The translations under genes were made by a program, and so were the position numbers. From Psychrosphaera sp. B3R10 (GTDB lineage: Bacteria; Pseudomonadota; Gammaproteobacteria; Enterobacterales; Alteromonadaceae), in NCBI RefSeq assembly GCF_018861025.1, contig NZ_JAHKQH010000024.1, positions 147,009 through 199,314 of the forward strand: a DNA stretch of 52,306 nt. Reading direction: 5' to 3'. This document shows positions 27,753 to 35,883 of the stretch, piece by piece (positions within the stretch are counted from its first letter, which is position 1; every line of letters begins with the position of its first letter). A model generated the notes under the pieces. The model did not search any database and was not told where the DNA came from. It worked only from the letters and a program-made list of their open reading frames with translations.

Positions 27753-28714
27753 TGGAGTATTTCAATTTTATAATTGTCTGATTCTATATATCGTTTTGAC
27801 GTGTCTGATATTTCTGCCCATTTAATAATGGCGGGGCCAACGGGTTCTGACAAAATATAATCGAGTCCATCAACATCAATTTTATAGTCTTCTTGAACAT
27901 GAGGTGTATTAATGCCAATTAGTGCATGTTGTGGCACGTAAACTATGGCCATACGTAAGTTACTAAACATTTGACCTAAAATACTCGCCATTAACGTTAC
28001 TTTACTATCGCAGTCGCCTCGGTTTGAATCGATAAGTCTCAAAGGGGGCAAAAAGCCAGCTCCATTGTTAATTGCTCTAGATTCAATCGTGTCATAAGGA
28101 ATGCTCTGGACCCAAGATAATAAAAATGTTGCTACAACTTTTGGTCTCGCGTTTGGAAACTTTTTGTGCAGTTGGTCAATTATCGGTTTTAGGGAGTCGC
28201 CACTTTCTGAAATAAACCTTTTATGATCGGGCTTATAGCTTATTGAGTTCTTGTCGTCTGCATACCCGAATGGCGAAAACCTTATGTAGTATTCCTTTTC
28301 GAGAAATTCAGAAATCGATTCATTTGACCTCTCATTTAACATTTGAATTGTATCATCAACCCATTGCTGCTCAGAACCAGAAACGCTATAACTAACGCCA
28401 TTAGCTTGAGGAATTAAATCAACTTTTCCATGTCTTGGATTTAACGTATTAATGGCCATTAACAAGCTACGTTTTACGTATTTAGTCATGCGTGCAGGAC
28501 TTAGCGCTTTAAAATGTCGAAACTTATTATTGCTAACGGTGCGGGCAATCGAAAAGGACAGCTGTTGTTTTTCGCCATTCACATCTAACCATTCATAGCG
28601 GTAATTATAGTGAGATTTACTTTCGGTTTTTCGAAAATCTAGTTGCTCAGCTAATATCGGACTAGAGACCAAAATTAAAATCATAAAGCAAAATTTACTA
28701 ATTCGACTCAGCAC
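27749..28714 (-). CDS. Secreted transglutaminase-like cysteine protein
   Basis: A 321-residue protein with a signal peptide (hydrophobic 9-20, cleavage near PILA-EQ at 22). The C-terminal half looks like a transglutaminase-like cysteine peptidase fold: Cys235 in NRGDCDSKVTLMAS, His263 in PQHALIGI, and an acidic residue near 285 in LDYILSEP. The substrate is unknown; such proteins often act in the periplasm on peptides or the envelope. A GTG start is used with AGGGA upstream; the first internal ATG would remove the signal n-region. It is convergent with the hybrid kinase, and a functional link is possible but not shown. Confidence 0.75.
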   Translation of the reverse strand: MLSRISKFCFMILILVSSPILAEQLDFRKTESKSHYNYRYEWLDVNGEKQQLSFSIARTVSNNKFRHFKALSPARMTKYVKRSLLMAINTLNPRHGKVDLIPQANGVSYSVSGSEQQWVDDTIQMLNERSNESISEFLEKEYYIRFSPFGYADDKNSISYKPDHKRFISESGDSLKPIIDQLHKKFPNARPKVVATFLLSWVQSIPYDTIESRAINNGAGFLPPLRLIDSNRGDCDSKVTLMASILGQMFSNLRMAIVYVPQHALIGINTPHVQEDYKIDVDGLDYILSEPVGPAIIKWAEISDTSKRYIESDNYKIEILH

Positions 28715-29073
28715 AGTAGATCAGATCCCTATTTGTTTCGCTATTATTAAGGAGTGTAGCGGCAAAAGTATAAAAAGTTTTAAAAATAAGTAAGTTGATA
28801 TTTCCATCTATGCTGAAGGGCAATGACTTAAATTGCATAGACGCGCATAGTCAAAAACTGGTCACGATTGAAACTCAGTCCATAAATGCCAGACGTTAAT
28901 CCGTGAAATTCAGGTGTTTAAGCTAAAACCTGTTAATTAAAAGGTAACATGGATTCCGTTAGCTGGAATTGAACTTACCAGTACATCCGAGTAGTGAGTA
29001 TTAACTATGTAAATAATGACGTGTCATAGCTATTTAACCGTATATAACCAACCCTAAGTTAACCTTATCCAGG
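28715..29073. other. Gene-free stretch between the transglutaminase-like gene and recN
   Basis: No convincing coding frame, RNA gene or dispersed-repeat copy was seen here. It should hold the promoter of the minus-strand gene ending at 27749 and the 3' untranslated region of recN. The 8-bp tandem repeat at 29074 borders it. Confidence 0.5.
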
Positions 29074-29124
29074 CTAAAAGACTAAAAGACTAAAAGACTA
29101 AAAGACTAAAAGACTAAAAGACTA
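29074..29124. repeat. 8-bp tandem repeat at the recN stop codon
   Basis: Six perfect copies of CTAAAAGA (29074-29121) are followed by CTA (29122-29124), which is the recN stop codon on the other strand. On the recN strand the unit reads TCTTTTAG. Copy-number change would leave the protein unchanged because the array starts after the stop, but it could change the recN 3' end. Confidence 0.95.
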
Positions 29125-30795
29125 AGCTACTTGCGCCACATTTAACAACTCTTTTGCGTTTGCTCTGGTGTTTTTAGAGATTTGTTCACCGCCCAATAAT
29201 CTAGCAAGTTCGTCTATTCGGCCTTTTGGCGTCAAGCTTTGCATTGATGTATGAGTCTGATTGTCGCTCGATGTTTTTTGGACAAACTGTTGTTGATGTC
29301 CAAAGCAAGCAACTTGGGGTAAATGGGTCACGCATATGACTTGCGTATTATCTGCAAGTTTGCGCATTAGTTTGCCAACAGCCGAAGCTGTTGGGCCTGA
29401 AACACCAACGTCAACTTCATCAAATAACAATGTTGGTGTTGTTACACGTTTCGCGATTATGACTTGAATAGCTAAACTGATCCTACTCAACTCACCACCA
29501 GAGGCAACTTTAGCTAAAGGCTGTAACGGTTGACCAGGATTCGTTGTGACCATAAATTCAATCCTGTCGTTGCCACTAGCAGAAGGGCCAGTTGTTAGGC
29601 CAGAGATAGCTATTGAAAACTGGGCTCCGGGCATGTTTAATGACGCCATGCTGTCACTTATAAGTTGGTCTAATTGAGCGGCATAATCAGTGCGTACTTT
29701 TGTTAAGTCTGCTGCAAGTTTTGAATATGTTTGCTCTGCTACTTGTATTTCCAACTCCAGCTCTTCGAGTCGGTCGCCTGAAACACTAAGCTGAGTTAAT
29801 TCATCTTTTAGTTCTTGCTCTTTAACTGACAGGTTATGCGGCGAGACATTGTGTTTCCTTGCCAAATCCATGTAAGTTTCAATGCGTTGCTCTATTTCAA
29901 ACAAACGCTCAGGATTTAATTCAAGTTGATCCAAATAACGACGTAATTCGCTAGCCCCTTCGTCAAGCTGAATAAGAGCCGATTCAACGAGTTCTACTGT
30001 CGCTGATAAATTTTCGTCTAATACAATTGATTTATGCAGTAGCGACAAGGCTTGTTGAGTTGCTGAATAGGCGTTCCCAGAGTCACCTTCATATAAACAC
30101 GAAAGGGCGCCTTGGGAGTCAGCAAGTAAAGACTGTGCATGATGCAAACGTTTATGCTCTGCCTCAATTTGTTCAAACTCACCTTCTTGAACTTCCGCAT
30201 CGGCGAGTTCATTTACTTGATATTGTAGTAGCTGTTGCTGAGCACTAAACTCATCCTGCTGCTCTTTTAATTGTTTAAACTCTTGGACGACACTCAACCA
30301 ATTTTTATAGGCTGCTTTTACATCAGTCAGTAATGATGTGTTTGCCGCATATTCGTCTAATAAAATACGCTGGTGATCTGGTTTTGTTAATTGTTGGTGG
30401 GCGTGTTGTCCGTGAATACTTACTAACAAGTTGCCAATAGACTTTAGTGAGCTCGCAGGAACTTGGCTACCATTGATGTAACCTCTTGAGCGGCCTTCTT
30501 TTGAAATGACTCGACGCAATATACATTCATTGTCGGCCTGCAGATCATGTTGCTCCAACCAAGTTTGAGCTGCGGGAAGATTTGCTATGTCGAAACAGGC
30601 TATGACTTCTGCTTTGTCTTCATCAGCACGCACCATATTTGCGTCACTGCGTTCGCCTAAGGTTTGTGCAAGTGCGTCTATAGCGATGGATTTACCTGCG
30701 CCTGTTTCACCGGTAATGGTTGTCATTGCGCTATGCCATTGGACTTCTAAGTCTTTAACAATGGCGAAATTTTTAATAGCAAGAGAAACTAACAT
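29122..30795 (-). CDS. recN: DNA repair protein RecN
   Basis: SMC-like ATPase that helps recombinational repair of double-strand breaks. About 557 residues, the normal length. Walker A GETGAGKS lies near residue 31, a long coiled-coil arm spans about 150-370, the ABC signature is in KVASGGELSRISLA, and Walker B is in PTLLFDEVDVGVSG. The start MLVSLAIKNFAIVK matches other RecN proteins; an in-frame ATG nine bases upstream is possible. A LexA box sits just upstream, so SOS control is likely. It is the second of two same-strand genes after nadK. Confidence 0.95.
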   Translation of the reverse strand: MLVSLAIKNFAIVKDLEVQWHSAMTTITGETGAGKSIAIDALAQTLGERSDANMVRADEDKAEVIACFDIANLPAAQTWLEQHDLQADNECILRRVISKEGRSRGYINGSQVPASSLKSIGNLLVSIHGQHAHQQLTKPDHQRILLDEYAANTSLLTDVKAAYKNWLSVVQEFKQLKEQQDEFSAQQQLLQYQVNELADAEVQEGEFEQIEAEHKRLHHAQSLLADSQGALSCLYEGDSGNAYSATQQALSLLHKSIVLDENLSATVELVESALIQLDEGASELRRYLDQLELNPERLFEIEQRIETYMDLARKHNVSPHNLSVKEQELKDELTQLSVSGDRLEELELEIQVAEQTYSKLAADLTKVRTDYAAQLDQLISDSMASLNMPGAQFSIAISGLTTGPSASGNDRIEFMVTTNPGQPLQPLAKVASGGELSRISLAIQVIIAKRVTTPTLLFDEVDVGVSGPTASAVGKLMRKLADNTQVICVTHLPQVACFGHQQQFVQKTSSDNQTHTSMQSLTPKGRIDELARLLGGEQISKNTRANAKELLNVAQVA

Positions 30796-30818
30796 GGGCA
30801 ACATTCAAGTTTAATATA

Positions 30819-30834
30819 CTGTTGTCATATACAG
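30819..30834 (-). promoter_or_regulatory. LexA (SOS) box upstream of recN
   Basis: CTGTTGTCATATACAG fits the consensus CTGT-N8-ACAG, and the flanks TA and TA extend the dyad to TACTGT-N8-ACAGTA. It lies about 25-40 bases before the recN start, next to a TATATT that could serve as the -10 element, so LexA would block transcription. Confidence 0.8.
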
Positions 30835-30881
30835 TAGTTTAAACAGTGGTTAATGTCTAACCTTTTATTTATTCTATTTTG

Positions 30882-31763
30882 TTAGTAGTTTTGTCTTCCC
30901 CAATGCAATTTTTTTCTAAGCACGTCGTAGTAATCATATTCACTAGGATGGATAAGACGAAGACCTTGATGATGCTTTTTAATGACAATTTCATCACCTG
31001 GCATTACCGAAAGTCTGACATGGCTGTCACAACTAATTTGCAGCAAGGCATCATTTGATTTACTCACGACAATTTTTAGTTCACTGTCGGCATCAACAAC
31101 TAAAGGCCGGCTTGTTAAAGAATGTGGAAACATAGGCACAAGAGTCATGGCATTTAAATTGGGGTGTACAATTGGACCACCGCCAGACAGTGAATAGGCT
31201 GTAGAGCCTGTAGGGGTTGATACAATTAGGCCATCTGACCTTTGATGAAAAACAAACGAACCGTCGATAAAGGCTTCAAATTCAATCATGTGAGCAACTT
31301 TGTCGGCGTGTAATACCACCTCATTCATTGCCGAGTTATTGGCTTTTGTTACCTCATGTCGGTTTATTGAAACGTCCAACAAATAGCGCATTTCAGTTGT
31401 GTATTCACCATTTAAAACATTTGTTAAAGCCTGGTCAAAGTTTTCTGGGTCAAGGTCAGTTAGAAATCCTAAGTTACCCCTATTAACACCAATTACAGCG
31501 ACATCGTATCGACTTAATACGCGGGCGGTACCCAACATATTACCATCGCCACCAACGACAATAACCAAATCACATTGTTGGCCTAGGCTAACCAAGTCTG
31601 CCGTTTGCATGGTTTTGTCGTTAATGTAATTTGACACATTTTCTTCAACAATAGGCTTGTAGCCGAGTTCACAAAGGAACTTGTAAAGGCTAACAACTGT
31701 GCCTTTTGTCGCATTGTGGTTCGCTTTACCTATCAAGCCAATAGTTTTAAAGTGTTGTGTCAT
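30882..31763 (-). CDS. nadK: NAD kinase
   Basis: Phosphorylates NAD to NADP in the cytoplasm. The 293-residue protein has the kinase motif GGDGN at 71-75, the NE pair in MNEVVLH near 144, and the glycine-rich SGGGPIVHP segment. Its length equals the E. coli enzyme (292). The start ATG is preceded by AGGAAAAATACA. It is divergent from hrcA and lies before recN, an arrangement common in gammaproteobacteria. Confidence 0.96.
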   Translation of the reverse strand: MTQHFKTIGLIGKANHNATKGTVVSLYKFLCELGYKPIVEENVSNYINDKTMQTADLVSLGQQCDLVIVVGGDGNMLGTARVLSRYDVAVIGVNRGNLGFLTDLDPENFDQALTNVLNGEYTTEMRYLLDVSINRHEVTKANNSAMNEVVLHADKVAHMIEFEAFIDGSFVFHQRSDGLIVSTPTGSTAYSLSGGGPIVHPNLNAMTLVPMFPHSLTSRPLVVDADSELKIVVSKSNDALLQISCDSHVRLSVMPGDEIVIKKHHQGLRLIHPSEYDYYDVLRKKLHWGRQNY

Positions 31764-31793
31764 TGTATTTTTCCTAAATGCCCTAATAACAGG

Positions 31794-31822
31794 TTGTAGA
31801 AATAGATTATTATGCGTTATAG
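31794..31822 (+). promoter_or_regulatory. Possible promoter of hrcA
   Basis: TTGTAG and TTATAG are separated by 17 bases, 41 bases before the hrcA start. No CIRCE operator (TTAGCACTC with its inverted copy) is visible in the nadK-hrcA gap. Confidence 0.35.
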
Positions 31823-31862
31823 CGTTTTTAGCGAGTAATTAGAAGTATGAGAATAGGTTTGA

Positions 31863-32885
31863 ATGTCAAAAACTTGTAAAAATCAACGATCTGGGGTCGT
31901 TCTAAAGCTAATAATAGAACATTATTTGCGTGAAGGAATTCCTATTGCGTCTAAGATGATCGCAGACAATCCTGTCGTTGGTGCTTCTCCTGCTACTGTG
32001 CGGAACGTAATGTGTACTCTGGAACATGAGGGATTCATCTATTCTCCTCATACAAGTGCCGGTCGAATTCCGACGCATAAAGGGTTACGTTGTTTTATTG
32101 ACGGTATTTTAAATCGAACGCATATAATAGAAAACCATTTACAACAATTAACAACCAGCTTTAGTAAATCGGTCACGTCAGAAGACATGTGTCAAAAAGC
32201 CAGTCAGTTAATTGCCGACATGACAAGTATGACGGGTCTTGTTGTTATGCCTAAGCCACACGACATGATCATCCGCCAACTTGAATTAGTCCGGCTAGCA
32301 GACAGCCGAATTTTATGTGTGCTGATTGATGAGCATGACCATGTGCAAAATCGAGTGGTGGACATTCAACGCAGCGTGACTGACCAAACCTTACACCAGA
32401 CCTTATTATTGCTTAACACGTCACTTGCAGGTTTTAATTTTGATGAAGGTGCAGAACGATTAACTTATGCTTTGAAGCAGGCAGATCCTGAAGTAGCCAG
32501 ATTGGTGAAGTCGGCACTATTTGGCGAAACCGTCGAATTTAATGAACAAATTGTTTTTGCTTCCGGCGAAACGCGCTTATTAAATTCAGATATATCAAAT
32601 GATATTAATACGTTAAGAAGACTGATACGTTTTTTTGAAGATGTATCGCCAATAAATCACTTATTTAATCAAGCACGACAAGAGAATAAAGTGCACGTAT
32701 TTATAGGTGCAGAAACTGGGGTCGACGCTTTTGAACATTGCAGTATTGTAATGAAGCCGTTTTATAAACAAAATAAGGTGGTTGGCGTGATTGCGGTCGT
32801 AGGTCCGGTACGGATGGATTATCAAACTGTGATATCGTCTGTCGATATGACAGGGAATATTCTGTCTTCAGCCTTGAATCGGTGA
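31863..32885 (+). CDS. hrcA: Heat-inducible transcription repressor HrcA
   Basis: HrcA represses heat-shock genes by binding CIRCE operators and needs GroEL to fold. The 340-residue length is typical. An N-terminal winged-helix domain carries SPATVRNVMCTLEHEGFI and SAGRIPTHKGLRCFID, which are diagnostic; the C-terminal dimer/GAF-like part ends in VVGVIAVVGPVRMDY. AGG lies at suitable distance from the ATG. It precedes grpE by 70 bases, and its last codons contain the -35 box of the grpE heat-shock promoter. HrcA is absent from E. coli and relatives, so finding it together with a sigma-32-type promoter suggests dual control. Confidence 0.94.
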   Translation: MSKTCKNQRSGVVLKLIIEHYLREGIPIASKMIADNPVVGASPATVRNVMCTLEHEGFIYSPHTSAGRIPTHKGLRCFIDGILNRTHIIENHLQQLTTSFSKSVTSEDMCQKASQLIADMTSMTGLVVMPKPHDMIIRQLELVRLADSRILCVLIDEHDHVQNRVVDIQRSVTDQTLHQTLLLLNTSLAGFNFDEGAERLTYALKQADPEVARLVKSALFGETVEFNEQIVFASGETRLLNSDISNDINTLRRLIRFFEDVSPINHLFNQARQENKVHVFIGAETGVDAFEHCSIVMKPFYKQNKVVGVIAVVGPVRMDYQTVISSVDMTGNILSSALNR

Positions 32886-32900
32886 TAGCAATCCCCATAA
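32873..32900 (+). promoter_or_regulatory. Sigma-32-type heat-shock promoter of grpE
   Basis: CTTGAA (32873-32878), a 14-base spacer, and CCCCATAA (32893-32900) match the RpoH consensus (CTTGAA, 13-17 bases, CCCCATNT) nearly perfectly. The -35 box is inside the last codons of hrcA and the -10 box follows the hrcA stop, 56 bases before grpE. Confidence 0.8.
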
Positions 32901-32955
32901 TAGCCTGCATATTTGACAATTTTGAATACACGAATCGATTGGAGTAGTAAAACTC

Positions 32956-33561
32956 ATGTCTGAGCAAGAGACTAAAGTAAACCAAGAATCGGCAGAAAAT
33001 GCCCAAGAGCAAACTGTTGAGAATGCTGAACAAACAGAACAAAACACAGCTGACAATGTCGAAGTGTTAAATAGTGAAGCAGATATCATTGCCAAACTAG
33101 AGGCTGAACTTGCTGAAGCCAAAGCAACTATTGAAGGTCAAAAAGATTCTGTGGTACGCGCTGCTGCAGAAGTTGACAACATGCGTCGCCGTGCGGCATT
33201 GGATGTTGATAAAGCCCATAAGTTTGCACTAGAAAAATTTGTAAATGAACTGTTACCTGTTATTGATAATATGGAACGAGCGATTGAATTTTCTGACAAA
33301 GAAAATGAATCATTAAAGCCAGTATTAGAAGGCGTTGAGCTTACTCAAAAGTCTTTTATCGACGCGGTTGCCAAATTTAACGTTGAAGTAGTGAACCCAC
33401 AGGGTGAAAAATTTAACGCTGAGTTCCATCAAGCGATGGCTATGCAACCAAGTGCTGACGTAGAACCAAATACAGTAATTGCTGTAATGCAAAAAGGTTA
33501 CACGTTAAATGGCCGATTACTGCGTCCTGCCATGGTTATGGTATCTAAAGCGCCAGAATAG
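32956..33561 (+). CDS. grpE: Nucleotide exchange factor GrpE
   Basis: GrpE releases ADP from DnaK in the Hsp70 cycle. 201 residues (E. coli 197): an acidic, Gln/Glu-rich N-terminus (1-35), a long dimerising helix (about 40-120) and a C-terminal beta domain with [21 protein letters not shown] lies upstream of the ATG. Control is probably through the sigma-32-like promoter at 32873, with possible read-through from hrcA. A terminator follows directly, so it does not share a transcript with dapB. Confidence 0.96.
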   Translation: MSEQETKVNQESAENAQEQTVENAEQTEQNTADNVEVLNSEADIIAKLEAELAEAKATIEGQKDSVVRAAAEVDNMRRRAALDVDKAHKFALEKFVNELLPVIDNMERAIEFSDKENESLKPVLEGVELTQKSFIDAVAKFNVEVVNPQGEKFNAEFHQAMAMQPSADVEPNTVIAVMQKGYTLNGRLLRPAMVMVSKAPE

Positions 33562-33593
33562 AAATCGATATAAGTTATCGTATTAATTCTCTT

Positions 33594-33618
33594 AAAACCC
33601 GCTATCTGCGGGTTTTTT
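33594..33618 (+). terminator. Rho-independent terminator after grpE
   Basis: AAAACCCGC and GCGGGTTTT form a 9-bp stem with a five-base loop, ending in a T-run. It separates grpE from dapB. Confidence 0.92.
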
Positions 33619-33680
33619 ATTAAGCGGAGAACGGGTAATATCTTCGTTCATCTAATAAACCTTTTAGAGGTGTTTTAAAA

Positions 33681-34496
33681 ATGACTAAAGTCGGAATATT
33701 TGGTGCGAATGGCCGTATGGGGCGCAACCTTATTCAAGCCACTGTCGAAGACGACAACGCATTGCTAAGTGCAGCAGCTGTACGCGAGAGTTCACCATTT
33801 TTGGGGATTGATGCTGGGCTAGTTGCTGGCATCCAAGAACAAAATATAAAGACGAGTGCAGACTTAGACCAATTAGCTAAAGATACAACCGTTTGGATTG
33901 ACTTTACGTTACCAGAAGCACTTGAGTTGAATATCAAATACTGTGTTGCTAATAAACTTAATTTAGTTGTTGGTGTTACTGGCTTAACGGCAGAGCAAGA
34001 ACAACAACTTGTTGATGCATCTCAGCATATTGCAATCGTATACGCAGCAAACTTTAGTACTGGTGTGAACTTGCTATACAAACTACTTGAAATTACTGCT
34101 AAAACCATCGGCAACGACTGTGATATTGAAATAATTGAAGGTCATCACAGATTTAAAAAAGATGCTCCATCTGGGACTGCATTAGCATTAGGTAAGGTTA
34201 TTGCAAACACATTAGACCGTGATCTGGATAAGGTTGCTGTTTACGGCCGTGAAGGCGATACAGGAGAAAGAAAACGTGAAACTATTGGTTTTGCGACGGT
34301 AAGAGCGGGTGATATTGTCGGCGAACACACTGCTTTGTTTGCAGATATCGGTGAAAGGGTTGAAATTACTCATAAAGCATCTAGTAGATTGACCTTTGCT
34401 AAAGGTGCAGTAAGGGCTGCGAACTGGTTGACAGGAAAACAAAATGGACTGTTTGATATGCAAGATGTACTCGGTTTAAAAGAAGTTAACTTATAA
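33681..34496 (+). CDS. dapB: 4-hydroxy-tetrahydrodipicolinate reductase
   Basis: Second committed enzyme of lysine and diaminopimelate synthesis, using NAD(P)H. 271 residues (E. coli 273). The nucleotide-binding loop GANGRMGR is at about 8-15. The active-site motif EGHHRFKKDAPSGTA carries His155, His156 and Lys159/160. AGAGGTG precedes the ATG. In many relatives dnaK and dnaJ lie directly upstream; here grpE does. carA follows after 219 bases with its own promoter. Confidence 0.96.
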   Translation: MTKVGIFGANGRMGRNLIQATVEDDNALLSAAAVRESSPFLGIDAGLVAGIQEQNIKTSADLDQLAKDTTVWIDFTLPEALELNIKYCVANKLNLVVGVTGLTAEQEQQLVDASQHIAIVYAANFSTGVNLLYKLLEITAKTIGNDCDIEIIEGHHRFKKDAPSGTALALGKVIANTLDRDLDKVAVYGREGDTGERKRETIGFATVRAGDIVGEHTALFADIGERVEITHKASSRLTFAKGAVRAANWLTGKQNGLFDMQDVLGLKEVNL

Positions 34497-34547
34497 TTTT
34501 ATAGCTTAAGATATAAAATTTGATTTAGTCGACTGTTTTCATGTTTT

Positions 34548-34575
34548 TTGTATTTTTTTCTAGCCTAAATATGAT
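34548..34575 (+). promoter_or_regulatory. Possible promoter of carAB
   Basis: TTGTAT (34548-34553) and TATGAT (34570-34575) are spaced by 16 bases, about 140 bases before carA. The long leader after it contains the dyad at 34619-34646. Confidence 0.45.
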
Positions 34576-34618
34576 CTCTTAGCTACAATACTCGGAATTT
34601 GCCTAATGTTTGTGATAC

Positions 34619-34646
34619 TCGAATTTTGAACAGCATCAAAATTCGA
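34619..34646. promoter_or_regulatory. Strong dyad in the carA leader
   Basis: TCGAATTTTGA is followed by six bases and the exact complement TCAAAATTCGA: an 11-bp perfect stem. No T-run follows, so it is not a simple terminator. It does not match the ArgR or PurR operator consensus well. It may be a regulator site or an RNA structure governing carAB. Confidence 0.5.
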
Positions 34647-34715
34647 ATTTCCGACTAAGATTAACCGGTTGCAGACCAACCATAAAAGTCTGCATATCAT
34701 TGCTAGGAGGTTATC

Positions 34716-35852
34716 TTGACTCAACCCGCGCTATTGGTTCTGGAAGACGGAACAACGTTCCACGGTACTGCTATTGGTGCCGACGGATTGTCTGTTGGTG
34801 AAGTAGTTTTTAATACTTCAATGACAGGCTATCAGGAAATAATTACTGATCCCTCATACGCCGAACAAATTGTCACTTTGACATACCCACATATCGGTAA
34901 CTACGGTACAAACTCTGAAGATGAAGAAAATGATACGATTTGGGCTAAAGGCCTAGTTATCCGTGATCTTCCTTTAGTTGCGAGTAACTTCCGTAGTGAA
35001 CAGGATTTAAGTTCATATCTAAAAGCCAAAAATATTGTTGGCATCGCCGATATCGATACTCGAAAGTTAACTCGAATTCTACGAGATAAAGGCGCGCAAA
35101 ACGGATGTATTATCGCGGGTGAAGTAGACGAGGAAAAGGCATTAGCAGCAGCTAAAGCATTTCCTGGCATCAAGGGAATGGATTTGGCTAAAGTTGTTAC
35201 ATGTGAATCAATTCACGAATGGACAATGGGTAGCTGGCAGTTAGGTAAGGGTTTTACAGCACTTGCAGACGAACGTTTCCATGTGGTTGCTTATGATTAC
35301 GGCGTTAAACGTAACATTTTAAGAATGTTAGTGGACCGCGGTTGTCGCGTTACTGTCGTGCCAGCTCAAACACCAGCTGCAGATGTATTAGCATTAAATC
35401 CAGAAGGCATCTTTTTATCAAATGGCCCTGGTGATCCAGAACCATGTGACTATGCCGTTACTGCAATTAAATCTTTCCTAGAGACTGATATTCCAATTTT
35501 TGGTATTTGTTTAGGCCACCAATTGCTTGCAATTGCAAGTGGGGCACAAACAGCAAAAATGAAGTTTGGTCATCATGGCGGTAACCACCCTGTACAAGAC
35601 TTAGCGACAGGTAAAGTGATGATTACTGCACAGAACCACGGTTTTGCTGCGGATGAAGCTACATTACCGGCAACGTTGCGCGCAACGCATAAGTCGTTGT
35701 TTGATGGCACATTGCAAGGTATTCACCGTACTGACAAACCAGCGTTTAGCTTCCAGGGACATCCAGAAGCGAGCCCGGGTCCACACGACGCGGCACCACT
35801 GTTCGATCATTTCATTGAGTTAATGACCGAATTTACAAGCGCAAATAAGTAA
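34716..35852 (+). CDS. carA: Carbamoyl-phosphate synthase small subunit (glutaminase)
   Basis: Hydrolyses glutamine and channels ammonia to CarB for carbamoyl phosphate, needed for arginine and pyrimidines. 378 residues (E. coli 382). The class I glutaminase triad is visible: Cys265 in GICLGHQ, His349 and Glu351 in [11 protein letters not shown]. Translation starts at TTG with a perfect AGGAGG five bases upstream; E. coli carA also starts at UUG, so this is a conserved feature and not an annotation error. carB follows after 31 bases. Confidence 0.97.
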   Translation: MTQPALLVLEDGTTFHGTAIGADGLSVGEVVFNTSMTGYQEIITDPSYAEQIVTLTYPHIGNYGTNSEDEENDTIWAKGLVIRDLPLVASNFRSEQDLSSYLKAKNIVGIADIDTRKLTRILRDKGAQNGCIIAGEVDEEKALAAAKAFPGIKGMDLAKVVTCESIHEWTMGSWQLGKGFTALADERFHVVAYDYGVKRNILRMLVDRGCRVTVVPAQTPAADVLALNPEGIFLSNGPGDPEPCDYAVTAIKSFLETDIPIFGICLGHQLLAIASGAQTAKMKFGHHGGNHPVQDLATGKVMITAQNHGFAADEATLPATLRATHKSLFDGTLQGIHRTDKPAFSFQGHPEASPGPHDAAPLFDHFIELMTEFTSANK

Positions 35853-35883
35853 TTGTACCGATAGAGACTAAGAGAAGAAAATC

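Noticed and set aside
31764-31862. CIRCE operator upstream of hrcA
   Set aside because: No TTAGCACTC and inverted copy is present; TTAGCGAGTAATTAG is only a weak resemblance.
34619-34646. Transcription attenuator or ArgR operator at the carA dyad
   Set aside because: No T-run follows the stem, and the arms do not match the ArgR half-site TGAATA well; left as an unassigned dyad.
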